The position numbers and the translations under genes were made by a program. Of a stretch of 59,387 nt of DNA, positions 39,678 to 49,115 are shown piece after piece (the stretch's first letter is position 1; the number at the start of each line of letters is the position of its first letter). Source of the stretch: an uncultured Flavobacterium sp. (GTDB taxonomy: Bacteria; Bacteroidota; Bacteroidia; Flavobacteriales; Flavobacteriaceae); NCBI GenBank assembly GCA_934636265.1, contig CAKUAD010000011.1, forward strand, positions 1 through 59,387, given 5' to 3'. The notes below the pieces were generated by a model. The model was not told the DNA's origin. It made no database searches and saw only the letters and a program-made list of their open reading frames with translations.

Positions 39678-40747
39678 GAATTGTCCAGATCATCGATTCG
39701 CTGGAAACCGGCGGCGCCGAGCGCATGGCCGTAAATTACGCCAACGCCCTGACTCGCAAAATTGAGTTTTCAGGTCTTGTGGCCACCCGGGCCGAGGGCG
39801 GTTTGCGCCACATGATCGAGCCGGAAGTGCAATATTTGTTCCTGCAAAAAAAGCGAACCATCGACCTCAAGGCTACAGTAAGGCTATTAAGATACTGCCA
39901 GCACAACAGGATTGATATGATTCATGCGCACAGCACGTCGTATTTTATTTCGATTCTGGTCAAGCTGCGGCTGCCGCACATCAAACTCGTATGGCATGAC
40001 CACAACGGAATGAGTGAAAGTCTCTCCAATCGGGAGTATTTTCCGCTCAACATTTGCTCCTTGATGTTTGTGGGGATAATTGTAGTCAACCATCAACTCA
40101 AGGAGTGGGCGCGACGTAAGTTACACTGTCCCAGCATTTTATATCTATCAAATTTTACCTACAAGGTGCAAAATCCCCAGCAGATTACCAAACTGATGGG
40201 CACAACCGGAAAGCGCGTTTTGATGCTGGCCAACCTGCGCGAGCAAAAAGACCATTTTATGTTGGTCAAGGTAGCGCGGCTCATCAAAACAACTCACCCC
40301 GACTGGACTTTTCACTTGGTAGGAAAGGATTTTAACGACGACTATTCACGCCGCGTCCGAATTGCAGTTTTGGAAAGCGGACTGGCCGACTCGGTGTTTT
40401 TTTACGGTTCGTGCATTGATACCGACGCCATTATCGCCCAATGTGACATTGCCATACTGACGTCTAACTCTGAAGGACTGCCGGTGGCCTTGCTCGAGTA
40501 TGGGCTCCATTCAAAACCGGTAGTGGTCACTGCGGTGGGTCAGGTTCCGGAAATTGTCGAGAACGAAAAAAATGGTTTTATTTTGCCTTCGGGCGATGAC
40601 GTTTCGTTTGCACAGGCGCTTGTCAGGCTGATAGACGATCCCAACCTTTGCAGGCTGATGGGCGAGGAGTTGCACGCCACCACCAACCGGGACAGTTCAT
40701 CCGAAGCAGCGCTTGAAACCTATCTGGATTGGATTAAGAAAATATGA
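39674..40747 (+). CDS. GT4 family glycosyltransferase
   Basis: ATG 39674 overlaps the previous stop and gives MRIVQIIDSLETGGAERMAV, a textbook GT4 start; an upstream in-frame GTG would add 18 residues inside the previous gene. WHDHNGMSESLSNREY lies in the acceptor half, LANLREQKDHFMLVKVARLI at the start of the donor half, and TSNSEGLPVALLEYGLHSKP carries the EX7E element. Length 357. It overlaps the following membrane gene by 4 bases. Confidence 0.88.
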   Translation: MRIVQIIDSLETGGAERMAVNYANALTRKIEFSGLVATRAEGGLRHMIEPEVQYLFLQKKRTIDLKATVRLLRYCQHNRIDMIHAHSTSYFISILVKLRLPHIKLVWHDHNGMSESLSNREYFPLNICSLMFVGIIVVNHQLKEWARRKLHCPSILYLSNFTYKVQNPQQITKLMGTTGKRVLMLANLREQKDHFMLVKVARLIKTTHPDWTFHLVGKDFNDDYSRRVRIAVLESGLADSVFFYGSCIDTDAIIAQCDIAILTSNSEGLPVALLEYGLHSKPVVVTAVGQVPEIVENEKNGFILPSGDDVSFAQALVRLIDDPNLCRLMGEELHATTNRDSSSEAALETYLDWIKKI

Positions 40748-42105
40748 GCCAAAAACATCAATTTTACCTTTTTCTGATTGCCCTGCACCTGGGCATCGGC
40801 TTTGGAATTTACCTTTTGCCGGTGCTGTCCAAGTTGTATGCGATTCTGATGTTTATGGGCGGGTTGATGTGGATTTTTAAGAACAGGAACGCCAACCACG
40901 AGGCGTTGATGGCATCGGCCTACATTATTGGGAGCGAAGTTTTTTTGCGGATGACGTCCGGGAATCCGATATATGAATTCTCCAAGTACAGCGTCATTAT
41001 CTTTATCCTGATGGGCTTTTATTTTCGCGGATTTTCAAAAAATGCGCTTCCGTACTGGATTTACATGCTTTGTTTATTGCCCGGGGTGATCATTACCGTG
41101 TATGAGTTAGACTACGGCACCGACATTCTCAAAACACTGTCTTTTAATATGTCAGGCCCTATTTGTTTGGGAATCTCTGCCTTTTACACCTACCGCCGTC
41201 CCTTAACCCTGGCACAGCTCAATCAAATTTTGCTTTTTGCCGGATTGCCTGCACTGGCCTGTGCAACCTATTTGTTTTTCTACACACCCGACATCAGGGA
41301 TTCGGTAACCGGAACAGGTTCAAACTTTGCCATGTCAGGAGGTTTTGGGCCTAATCAGGTGGCCACCATTTTAGGATTTGGGATGTTTGTTTTTATCTCG
41401 CGCGTGTTTTTTGAGTCGCCCAGCAGGTTGATTTTTTTAGTCAATCTGGGCGTTGCGCTCTTAATAGGTTATCGCGGACTGATTACTTTTTCACGCGGGG
41501 GTATGATTACGGCGGTTTTGATGTTGATCGTACTGAGCGTCGTTACGTTTTATAGGGTAAACGCCGACGGTAAAAAGAAGTTTACCTCCCTTCTCGTTGC
41601 CCTCTCGATAGGGTCGATTGGCGTGTGGACATATTCATCATTCCAAACCGGCGGGTTGATTGAAAAGCGATATGCCAACCAAGATGCCGCAGGACGTACC
41701 AAGAAAAGCCATTTTACGGGCCGCGAGGAGATTTCGGCAACCGAGATCGGCTATTTTTTAGACAATCCGGTTTTTGGCGTAGGCGCCGGCCGCGGAGCGC
41801 AGATAAGAAAAGAGGAGCAAGGGACTACGGTACTGTCGCACAGCGAAATTACCCGAATGTTGGGCGAACATGGCGTGTTTGGAATATTTGGGCTCATCAT
41901 TCTACTGGTCACGCCGCTTTTCCTTTATCTGGACAACCGCGACAACCTGTTTTTGGTTTGCTTTGTGGTTTTTTGGCTCGCTACCATCAACCACGCGGCC
42001 ATGCGAACGGCGGCTCCGGCTTTTATCTACTCGCTTTCCCTTTTAAAAATCAGCATGCGTGAAGAACGTCCTCTACATAGGAAACAAACTCTCGGCGGCG
42101 GGTAA
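40744..42105 (+). CDS. O-antigen ligase/polymerase family membrane protein (WaaL/Wzy-like)
   Basis: This 453-residue protein has about eleven membrane segments. Near residues 335-375 is the large loop with GVGAGRGAQIRKEEQGTTVL and SHSEITRMLGEHGVFGIFGL, the Wzy_C/WaaL-type element with the conserved H-x-E..GxxG pattern. WaaL ligates polymer to lipid A-core, while Wzy polymerises. Because this section is headed by an ABC exporter, which normally needs no Wzy, a ligase role is attractive, but the sequence does not settle it. The next gene begins 47 bases before its stop. Confidence 0.8.
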   Translation: MSQKHQFYLFLIALHLGIGFGIYLLPVLSKLYAILMFMGGLMWIFKNRNANHEALMASAYIIGSEVFLRMTSGNPIYEFSKYSVIIFILMGFYFRGFSKNALPYWIYMLCLLPGVIITVYELDYGTDILKTLSFNMSGPICLGISAFYTYRRPLTLAQLNQILLFAGLPALACATYLFFYTPDIRDSVTGTGSNFAMSGGFGPNQVATILGFGMFVFISRVFFESPSRLIFLVNLGVALLIGYRGLITFSRGGMITAVLMLIVLSVVTFYRVNADGKKKFTSLLVALSIGSIGVWTYSSFQTGGLIEKRYANQDAAGRTKKSHFTGREEISATEIGYFLDNPVFGVGAGRGAQIRKEEQGTTVLSHSEITRMLGEHGVFGIFGLIILLVTPLFLYLDNRDNLFLVCFVVFWLATINHAAMRTAAPAFIYSLSLLKISMREERPLHRKQTLGGG

Positions 42106-43057
42106 AAATCCCACCGGAATTGAGATCCTGGGTCCGCTTTTGGAGCGTCACGGCTACCATTTGCGCTATGCATCGGCCAAGGTACACAAGCTCAAAAGAC
42201 TTGCTGAAATGCTTTGGATGACGTTGCGTTCAAGGCGGTGGGCCCACGTAGTGCTTATCGATACTTACAGCACTTCCAATTATTGGTACGCGGTTGCGGT
42301 AAGCCTGATGTGCCGGTTGCTGGGCATGCGATACATCCCTATTTTACACGGCGGAAACCTGCCATCACGGCTAAGGAATAAGACGCTTTCGCGGATGGTA
42401 TTCGGCCATGCCTTTTGCTGCGTCGCTCCGTCGCGTTACCTGGCAGGGAGGTTTGAAGCCAGCGGTTTTGATGTCCGGTACGTCCCGAATCCCGTTGACT
42501 TGACGGCCTTTGCCTTTAAACAACGCGATAACGTGCGGCCAAACCTTATCTGGGTGCGGTCGTTGAGTACGATATACAATCCAATGATGGCGTTGCTCGC
42601 ACTTAAAGAACTCGACGATCCCAAAGCGCGTCTTTTGATGGTTGGTTATGACGGCGGTTGGCTGTCCCAACTCCGCAGTTTTGCGCAATCCAACGGATTG
42701 GATGTAGCGTTTTCAGGAAGGCTGACGCAACAACAATGGGCGGCCCGCGCGGCAAATTGCGACATATTTCTCAACACCTCGCAAGTTGACAATGCGCCAT
42801 TTAGCCTTATTGAAGCCCTGTCGCTGGGATTGTACGTAGTGTCAACCAATGTAGGCGGCATTCCTTACCTGGTGCGCGATGGTCAGGAAGCCATCCTGGT
42901 TTCACCCGGCGATTACGCAGGTATGGCTGCCGGTATAAAACGCATCCTGGCCGACGCGGAGCTCCGGAGTGTCCTCACCCATAATGGCTGTAAATTGGTG
43001 GAAGAATGTTCATCAGCCAAGGTAATTGGCCAATGGCGTCAAATTTTGGGCACCTAA
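42059..43057 (+). CDS. GT4 family glycosyltransferase
   Basis: GTG 42059 gives (M)KNVLYIGNKLSAAGKNPTG, typical of a Bacteroidota GT4 subgroup, although it overlaps the previous gene by 47 bases. LHGGNLPSRLRNKTLSRMVF and APSRYLAGRFEASGFDVRYV occur before the hinge, and SLIEALSLGLYVVSTNVGGI in the donor half. The first acidic residue of EX7E is Asp/Asn-like (VDNAPFSLIE). It is 332 residues long. It ends 38 bases before the long initiating transferase gene. Confidence 0.83.
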   Translation: MKNVLYIGNKLSAAGKNPTGIEILGPLLERHGYHLRYASAKVHKLKRLAEMLWMTLRSRRWAHVVLIDTYSTSNYWYAVAVSLMCRLLGMRYIPILHGGNLPSRLRNKTLSRMVFGHAFCCVAPSRYLAGRFEASGFDVRYVPNPVDLTAFAFKQRDNVRPNLIWVRSLSTIYNPMMALLALKELDDPKARLLMVGYDGGWLSQLRSFAQSNGLDVAFSGRLTQQQWAARAANCDIFLNTSQVDNAPFSLIEALSLGLYVVSTNVGGIPYLVRDGQEAILVSPGDYAGMAAGIKRILADAELRSVLTHNGCKLVEECSSAKVIGQWRQILGT

Positions 43058-43095
43058 TTTTGATTATTTAATTAACTTGCGGGGCCTTAACGTAC

Positions 43096-44484
43096 ATGAG
43101 ACCGCATAAAAAAATCCACTTTGAAATTTCCGAGCGCAAAATCCTGCTGAGGGCTTTTGACGTTTTGGTCGTTTTGCTTGCCCTTAGTCTAATAGGCGAA
43201 TGGTTCAATTTTGATTATTTTGACCTATCCACTTCCAATTTTTACTGGGCAATCGTACTGGGGCTTTACATTACCGTGTTGGGAAGCGTTTTTGAGATGT
43301 ACAACCTCCAGGTAGCCAGCAACCAGTTCCAGATTATCCGCAGCATCATTCTTACCGCCTCGTCAACGGTATTGATTTACCTGCTAACGCCTTGGTACAC
43401 CCCGGTATTGCCTTCAAATCGCTTGCAGATCCTGTACTTTTATCTGGCGATTGTGGGCGCGTTGTTTATCTGGCGTATGTTTTACCTCAACTACCTGGCT
43501 TCACACAGGTTTGGTAAAAAGGTGGTCATTGTATGCGATTCAGACCAATGCGGCGAGCTGGTTTCGGCATTGGCAACGGTTGATCCGCATTATGTGGTGG
43601 CCGGTTATGTGGATTCGTCGGCAACCACCGAGGTTTCCGACAACAAAATCCGACAGATTCCCACACAGGATCTCGAGAAGTTTGTGCGCGCCAACTCGGT
43701 TTCAGAGATTGTCATCGCCTCGCGCAATACTGAAGGTATAACCGTTAGTTTGTACAACCAACTCATCCACCTTTTGGAAAGCGGGTTTATCATTCGCGAG
43801 TATACACAGGTTTACGAACAAATCACCCAGCGCATCCCCGTTCAGTACGTGGCGCGTGATTTTTACCGCTACTTCCCGTTTAGCCGGAGCAATCAAAACA
43901 AGCTTTATTTGCTTTTTGTCAGGCTGATGGAGATTGCCGTTTCTTTGTCGGGTATTGCCATCGGACTTGTCTTGCTGCCGTTTATCCTAGTTGGAAACCT
44001 GTTGGGAAACCGCGGCAAGCTTTTTTACACCCAAAAGCGGGTCGGGAAGAACGGCGTGGTTTTTAATATTTTAAAATTCAGGACCATGGTGAAAAATGCT
44101 GAAAGGCAGGGCGCTGTTTTTGCCACCACCAATGATTCCAGGATTACGCCGTTTGGAAAGTTTTTGCGCAAAACCAGAATTGACGAATTTCCGCAGTTCA
44201 TCAACATTCTCAAAGGCGAGATGGGCGTCATCGGGCCGCGACCTGAACGTCCGGTTTTTGTCGAGAAGATAGCCGGGGTGATGCCATTCTATGAAACGCG
44301 CCACGTCATCAAGCCGGGGCTCACCGGTTGGGCGCAGGTCAATTATTCTTACGGCGATTCGATTGATGACAGCCTGGTCAAACTTCAGTACGACTTGTAC
44401 TACATCAAGCACCGAAGCATTTTCCTTGACATAAGCATCATTGTCAAGACCTTCAGTACCGTTTTGTTTTACCGTGGCCAGTAG
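43096..44484 (+). CDS. Long initiating sugar-phosphate transferase (WbaP/WcaJ-like)
   Basis: The 462-residue polyprenyl glycosylphosphotransferase has four N-terminal membrane segments (~20-125), a Rossmann-like cytoplasmic part (KVVIVCDSDQCGELVSALAT), a fifth hydrophobic segment (~278-300) and the C-terminal catalytic domain: YTQKRVGKNGVVFNILKFRT, KTRIDEFPQFINILKGEMGV, IGPRPERPVF and KPGLTGWAQVNYSYG. It starts a glycan on undecaprenyl phosphate, commonly with glucose or galactose phosphate. It is distinct from the PglC-type enzyme at 10207. The stop is 2 bases from the stop of the opposite-strand gene, marking the end of the glycan island. Spacing to a possible TTTTG...TAACTTGC promoter at 43058 is poor. 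Confidence 0.9.
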   Translation: MRPHKKIHFEISERKILLRAFDVLVVLLALSLIGEWFNFDYFDLSTSNFYWAIVLGLYITVLGSVFEMYNLQVASNQFQIIRSIILTASSTVLIYLLTPWYTPVLPSNRLQILYFYLAIVGALFIWRMFYLNYLASHRFGKKVVIVCDSDQCGELVSALATVDPHYVVAGYVDSSATTEVSDNKIRQIPTQDLEKFVRANSVSEIVIASRNTEGITVSLYNQLIHLLESGFIIREYTQVYEQITQRIPVQYVARDFYRYFPFSRSNQNKLYLLFVRLMEIAVSLSGIAIGLVLLPFILVGNLLGNRGKLFYTQKRVGKNGVVFNILKFRTMVKNAERQGAVFATTNDSRITPFGKFLRKTRIDEFPQFINILKGEMGVIGPRPERPVFVEKIAGVMPFYETRHVIKPGLTGWAQVNYSYGDSIDDSLVKLQYDLYYIKHRSIFLDISIIVKTFSTVLFYRGQ

Positions 44485-44486
44485 CC

Positions 44487-45581
44487 TCAGGATGTTTTTC
44501 GCACGGCGATTCTACCCAGGAGGTAACCGTGTGCGGCCATCATCGGCAGGACAATAAGAAAGTGCGTCTTAAAGGCCACAATCGGCAGGTACACCGCCAG
44601 CATCCCGATACAAATCCACGTCATCGTCTTTAACCAATTACTGTTTTTATAGAGCGCCCAAACCACGCCCAACAAGAGCGGATTGCACAACAGAACATTG
44701 TAATTGTAGGCCAGTTCGGCGTGAAGTGAATACCATCCGGCCACGCAAAAAAACACCCCGATCAGCCCGATGATGCTAAAGTAGGAAATGGTCAGCCATT
44801 TTTTGTTTGCAATGGATATTGCTCCCATCAACAGCAGGTAAACCGCCCAAGAGCCCCAGCTTACGCTTGGCATTTCGTTGTTTCCCGGCAAAATCAATTC
44901 GCTTTTTTGTGAAAGTCGCTTTCCTTGATAAGTGGCGGTTTCCAGGCTTTTTTCCAGTTCCGATGGCAGGAAAAGCGTCGTGGCGTTTTCATCGACCTTG
45001 GTTCCAAAAATCAGGCTGGTTCCCCATTGTTCAAAAAAATGCCGGTTGAAATACGGATAAAGTATTTCGCGATAGGTGATGGCGGTGTCTCCGGTTTTTT
45101 TGAGTGCGGTTTCGCCCAGAATCTTGTTGATGACCGCCATGGCCATGTTGGTGCAGTTCCTGTCGATGAACTTGTAGGTGTAAAACCGTTCGTCAGAATT
45201 CAACACCCGCGACAACTCGTCAAAAAGCCGCTGTTTTTGATTGGTGGTGATAAACAGTTCCTGCTCGACAACGCGCCGTCCCTCGTATTGATACTGATTC
45301 AGAAAGCCGTTAAAAGTATCGGTGGCCACAAAGTACTGTAAGTTGCCCTTTGTAAATCGCGCTACGAAATTAGGCGCCGAAAAATCAAACGCACCATAAT
45401 TGTAAACCACGTCCAGCCCGAGTTGCGGATCGTTTATCCTGATGGCGGTGTGTCCAAAAAGCGAGTACAGCTGATTGCCACTGCCACAGGTAAGGACGCT
45501 GACGCGGGTTTGGTCGGACAAGCGGACGTTGGCCAGCAAAACGGTGGGCAACAAAAGCAACAGGGCAAGAAATTTTCTCAT
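44487..45581 (-). CDS. DUF4105 / Lnb-type protein (candidate lipoprotein N-acyltransferase)
   Basis: A signal peptide (MRKFLALLLLLPTVLLANVR) precedes a periplasmic domain with GNQLYSLFGHTAIRI near residues 36-50 and IDRNCTNMAMAVIN near 140-153, the conserved His and Cys elements of the DUF4105 (Lnb N-terminal) family. The C-terminal third has four or five membrane segments. In Bacteroides this family includes Lnb, which N-acylates lipoproteins. That function here is by family only. It overlaps the upstream PorV/PorQ-family gene by 4 bases (ATG 45581), so they share a transcript. Confidence 0.8.
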   Translation of the reverse strand: MRKFLALLLLLPTVLLANVRLSDQTRVSVLTCGSGNQLYSLFGHTAIRINDPQLGLDVVYNYGAFDFSAPNFVARFTKGNLQYFVATDTFNGFLNQYQYEGRRVVEQELFITTNQKQRLFDELSRVLNSDERFYTYKFIDRNCTNMAMAVINKILGETALKKTGDTAITYREILYPYFNRHFFEQWGTSLIFGTKVDENATTLFLPSELEKSLETATYQGKRLSQKSELILPGNNEMPSVSWGSWAVYLLLMGAISIANKKWLTISYFSIIGLIGVFFCVAGWYSLHAELAYNYNVLLCNPLLLGVVWALYKNSNWLKTMTWICIGMLAVYLPIVAFKTHFLIVLPMMAAHGYLLGRIAVRKTS

Positions 45582-46651
45582 CTAAAAATGCTGAAATCAA
45601 CCTTAACCGAGAAAATGTTTGAATAAAGCGCCGCACTTTGGTCGCCAAGATCGGTCAGGGCATAGTCAATCTGGATTCCCTTATATTTAAACCCGACGCC
45701 AATGTTGGGCTGGAATCCAACCTTGTCGGATCCGTCCAACTGGGTAATGTTCTGAAAGTTCCCGACGCCTGCGCGAACAAAAACCAGATCCGTGTAACCA
45801 AACTCAAAACCAACGGCAGGATCCATGCTCACCAGACTGGTGGAGATGATATCATTGGTTTGCTCAAAACGCATGTTGAGGTTAACCGCCGCCAGAATCG
45901 AGTAGTCGTAGTTGATGGTGTATTTGCGTGCCACGCCCAGTTGTGCTTTAGGAAGGGTAATCTCGGTAGCTTCAGGTAGCTCCTGGTTTTGCCCTTCTAC
46001 AGCCTGGCGGACTTTTTCATATTCCTCCTCGTCGATGTTCCAGATGTTGTAGGTGGTGGTGATGTCGCGAAGCATCAGGCCAAACATCCAGTCGTTGCGC
46101 TCAAACTGCAAACCGGCGTCAAAGCCAAAACCCCACGAGTTGGCAAAATCGCCAATGATGCGGCGGATGACTTTTGCGTTGATGCCGTATTGCAAGCCTT
46201 CAACCTTAAGCCGTCGGGCGTAGGAAAAAGTGATTCCGTAATCAGCGGTCGAGAACAAGCTGATCCGGCTGTAATCAATGTTCCCCTGATCATCGATAAG
46301 CTGGGTGGTGTTTAAAATGTCATCGACACCAAACCGTATGATTGAAATTCCCCAGGCCGCATCGTCGTCAATCGGCATGGCAAAAGCGGCGTAATCGTAT
46401 TGTGCGATGTTGGCAAAATAACTGGCGTGCATGGCCGATGCCTGCATGTCTTCCAGACGCAGCAAGCCCGCAGGATTCCAGTAACCTGAGTTAACATCCG
46501 ACGTTGACGCCGTAACCGCACTCGACATGCCAAGCGCCGCCGCATCAACCCCAATGTTCATGAATTCGTTGGAATATTTGCGTACCGCCTGAGCCTGCAT
46601 GAGCAAGGGCAATAGCAAAAGGACAATCAATTTTAGCAATGAATTCTTCAC
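45578..46651 (-). CDS. PorV/PorQ-family outer-membrane beta-barrel protein
   Basis: From GTG 46651 the product starts with a signal peptide (KNSLLKLIVLLLLPLLMQAQA) and then KYSNEFMNIGVDAAALGMSS and STSDVNSGYWNPAGLLRLED, the family-defining N-terminal motifs of PorV/PorQ/FadL-like barrels. Alternating strands fill the rest and the last residue region IFSVKVDFSIFR is an aromatic-ended strand. PorV and PorQ help type IX secretion cargo reach the surface. The family has several members per genome, so this need not be PorV itself. A longer in-frame start at 46714 would add 21 residues before the signal peptide and is unlikely. Confidence 0.8.
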   Translation of the reverse strand: MKNSLLKLIVLLLLPLLMQAQAVRKYSNEFMNIGVDAAALGMSSAVTASTSDVNSGYWNPAGLLRLEDMQASAMHASYFANIAQYDYAAFAMPIDDDAAWGISIIRFGVDDILNTTQLIDDQGNIDYSRISLFSTADYGITFSYARRLKVEGLQYGINAKVIRRIIGDFANSWGFGFDAGLQFERNDWMFGLMLRDITTTYNIWNIDEEEYEKVRQAVEGQNQELPEATEITLPKAQLGVARKYTINYDYSILAAVNLNMRFEQTNDIISTSLVSMDPAVGFEFGYTDLVFVRAGVGNFQNITQLDGSDKVGFQPNIGVGFKYKGIQIDYALTDLGDQSAALYSNIFSVKVDFSIFR

Positions 46652-46826
46652 GCGTTCAAATCCCCGGTTAGCCGCGGGGCGGGGCAATATTATTCGGTCC
46701 TCAGGTAATCGCAATTTTTAGTCTGAAGTTGGTTCAAAAATACTGATTTTTTGCCGCTCCTGCGCCCTGCATTCGCCATGCCTTAAAATATTTGTTATAA
46801 ACGCCGTGGCCTTGCGGTTATTGTCC

Positions 46827-46835
46827 TAAATTTGC
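46827..46835 (+). promoter_or_regulatory. Bacteroidota -7 box directly before pssA
   Basis: TAAATTTGC matches TAnnTTTGY and ends 5 bases before the ATG at 46841, so the message would be leaderless or nearly so. The region 46652-46826 otherwise shows no gene or clear hairpin. Confidence 0.5.
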
Positions 46836-46840
46836 GTTCG

Positions 46841-47533
46841 ATGGTAAGACACATTCCCAATTTTTTGACGCTTTTAAACCTGTTCTGCGGGTGTATCGCC
46901 CTTACCTTTGTGGCAAATGCGCGTTACGACTGGGCGTTTGCTTTTGTATGTCTGGGTATTTTCTTTGATTTTTTTGACGGATTCCTCGCGCGAAAATTCA
47001 ATGTGGCCGGGCCGCTTGGCGTTCAGCTGGATTCACTGGCGGATATGATTACCAGCGGTGTCGTGCCGGGTTATGTGGTCTATGCCATGATCGGGAGCAA
47101 TACCAATCTGCACCTTTCGATTCCGTATTTGGGCTTTATCGTCACGCTGGGCGCCTGTTACCGACTGGCCAATTTTAACATTGATACGCGTCAAAGTGAT
47201 TCCTTTATAGGATTGCCCACGCCGGCCAATGCGCTTTTCTTTTTAAGCCTCCCCATCATCAAAGAGCAAACTGATTCTTTGCTGTTGCTGGAAATGCTTA
47301 TCAATCCGTGGTTTTTGATTTTCTTATCCGTTGTAAGCGCCGGGGTGATGAACGCCGAACTTCCGCTGTTTTCACTAAAGGTCAAACAATTCAGTTGGGC
47401 CAAAAACTGGGTTCAGGTGGTATTTTTATCGGTCAGCGCCCTGCTGATCATGCTCTTTCAGGTGGCCGCCATTCCGGTGGTAATTGGGTTTTACGTTGTC
47501 CTTTCAGCCCTGGTCCGCAAAGCACGCCCATGA
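46841..47533 (+). CDS. pssA: CDP-diacylglycerol-serine O-phosphatidyltransferase
   Basis: The 230-residue membrane protein contains the full CDP-alcohol phosphatidyltransferase motif D-x2-D-G-x2-A-R-x8-G-x3-D-x3-D in FFDFFDGFLARKFNVAGPLG and the following VQLDSLADM (about residues 49-76). Six membrane segments are predicted. It makes phosphatidylserine, the precursor of phosphatidylethanolamine. ATG 46841 (MVRHIPNFLTLLNLFCG) is the standard start and follows the -7 box closely. The stop overlaps the next gene by 4 bases. Confidence 0.93.
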   Translation: MVRHIPNFLTLLNLFCGCIALTFVANARYDWAFAFVCLGIFFDFFDGFLARKFNVAGPLGVQLDSLADMITSGVVPGYVVYAMIGSNTNLHLSIPYLGFIVTLGACYRLANFNIDTRQSDSFIGLPTPANALFFLSLPIIKEQTDSLLLLEMLINPWFLIFLSVVSAGVMNAELPLFSLKVKQFSWAKNWVQVVFLSVSALLIMLFQVAAIPVVIGFYVVLSALVRKARP

Positions 47534-48309
47534 CTACCCGCAAAAAAATCATGCTGGGAGCCTTGGTTTTGCTCCTGTCGGTGTTGACGGTTTTGGTCAT
47601 CCACTACCGCCGCGCCATCTCGCACTATGTTTCGCACGAGCTCAGTCATGACGACAAATTGCATCTGATTCGCAATTTCGAGGTAATGAGCAAGCACAAA
47701 GGCCAGTCGATCGGGTTTGATGTTTCGCAGTATCAGGGTGTGATCCGCTGGAGCCAAACAGATAGTGTCGAAGGGGCGTTTCCGCTCGATTTCGTGTTTA
47801 TCCGCGCCACGGCCGGTCGCGATTTGGTCGACAAATACTTTCACCAAAACTGGCAACTGGCCAAGAACCGGCCGCTTATCCGCGGAGCGTATCACTACTA
47901 CCGACCTGACGAGAACTCGGTGGAACAGGCTTACAATTTTATCAGGACCGTCAAGCTGGAAAAAGGCGATTTCCCGCCAGTGCTCGACATTGAGCAACTT
48001 CCGGAAGACCAAACGCTCGACAGCCTCAAAAAGGGGCTTAAACGCTGGCTTTGGCTGGTGGAAAAGCACTACAAGGTTAGGCCCATCATCTATTCGGGCG
48101 ACAGGTTTTACAATGATTTTTTACGCGAGGATTTTCCTGATTATCCGGCGTGGATTGCCAACTACAATTTTTTTGTCGAAAACATGAACGACGGCTGGAG
48201 TTTCTGGCAATTTACCGACCGCGGATTTGTTAAAGGGATTGATGCCGATGTCGATTTAAACCTCTACCAAGGGTCGCGTGCTGATCTGGACAAACTCCGC
48301 ATCAAATAA
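47530..48309 (+). CDS. GH25 family lysozyme (membrane-anchored)
   Basis: From ATG 47530 (overlapping the pssA stop) the 259-residue product has an N-terminal membrane anchor (KIMLGALVLLLSVLTVLVIH) and a GH25 barrel: GFDVSQYQGVIRW, FIRATAGRD, GAYHYYRPDENS, VLDIEQLP and SFWQFTDRG..GIDADVDLNLY. Asp and Glu in FDVSQ and DIEQ are the likely catalytic pair. It should cut peptidoglycan from the periplasmic side. The next gene starts 5 bases after its stop. Confidence 0.9.
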   Translation: MTTRKKIMLGALVLLLSVLTVLVIHYRRAISHYVSHELSHDDKLHLIRNFEVMSKHKGQSIGFDVSQYQGVIRWSQTDSVEGAFPLDFVFIRATAGRDLVDKYFHQNWQLAKNRPLIRGAYHYYRPDENSVEQAYNFIRTVKLEKGDFPPVLDIEQLPEDQTLDSLKKGLKRWLWLVEKHYKVRPIIYSGDRFYNDFLREDFPDYPAWIANYNFFVENMNDGWSFWQFTDRGFVKGIDADVDLNLYQGSRADLDKLRIK

Positions 48310-48314
48310 GCATC

Positions 48315-49115
48315 ATGAGATTATTTCTGCTCCTAACGCTACTCGCCGAGATAGCTTGTGCTCAGTCAAAAATCCGTTTGGTCGATTCGCAATCACAGCT
48401 GGGAATCGCTTACGCCAACATTTGGTGCGACGGAAAACTGCTGGTCTCAACCGATTCGACAGGAACCGCTAATCTGGCATTAAAAGATTGCTCGAAGTTG
48501 ACAGTTTCGGCCACCGGATTCAAAACCAAAACGATAGATGTTGCCCATTCCACGGTTTTTCTGGATGCCGATACGCTGCAAATCCGCGATGTAGAAGTCA
48601 GGCGGCCCACGTTCAAAAAAAGTCTGACGCTTGGCAAGGTGAAGTCCGGCGATATTGGCATTGTGGTGCGACGTGAAAACACCGTCGGAAGCGTCGGCAG
48701 GTTTTTTGCGTCAGCGGGAGATTATTTTTTAAAGGAGTTTCAGTTTAAGGCACATCGGTCGGACAACCGCTTGGTGACCATTTCTGTGTATGGCGTAGAT
48801 AAAAATCAAAAGCCCGATGAGTTGCTCGTGCAAACCATAGTCAAGCAACTGCCAAAAGGAAACGGTATTTGCAAGGTCGACTTGACGCCGTACCAAATTT
48901 CGATGCCGGAGGACGGAGTTTTTATCTCGGTCAACTTTGTGTTGATTGACCAGAACAAGAATTTTAGCGAGCGCAGTCCGGAGTGGTTTTTTTATGAGCC
49001 GTCGCTTAATGCCACAAGAACCGGGGGCTTTGAAAACACTTGGCATTTGGATGAAAGCGGATGGAAGAAGAGCGAGAATTACAGGCTTGATTTTGCCCTG
49101 AAACTCACCGATTGA
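48315..49115 (+). CDS. Secreted protein with carboxypeptidase-like regulatory domain
   Basis: A signal peptide (MRLFLLLTLLAEIACAQ) is followed by IRLVDSQSQLGIAYANIWCD and VSTDSTGTANLALKDCSKLT, the CarboxypepD_reg-like beta-sandwich that is common in Bacteroidota envelope proteins. The rest (about residues 95-266) shows beta-rich segments such as FQFKAHRSDNRLVTISVYGV and has no motif I can name. It is probably periplasmic or outer-membrane attached. It lies in the same run as pssA and the lysozyme, but function is unknown. Confidence 0.7.
   Translation: MRLFLLLTLLAEIACAQSKIRLVDSQSQLGIAYANIWCDGKLLVSTDSTGTANLALKDCSKLTVSATGFKTKTIDVAHSTVFLDADTLQIRDVEVRRPTFKKSLTLGKVKSGDIGIVVRRENTVGSVGRFFASAGDYFLKEFQFKAHRSDNRLVTISVYGVDKNQKPDELLVQTIVKQLPKGNGICKVDLTPYQISMPEDGVFISVNFVLIDQNKNFSERSPEWFFYEPSLNATRTGGFENTWHLDESGWKKSENYRLDFALKLTD

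Noticed and set aside
46645..46690. GTTCAAATCCC sequence resembling a tRNA T-arm
   Set aside because: No acceptor, D or anticodon arms can be drawn around it, and it overlaps the start region of the PorV/PorQ-family gene.
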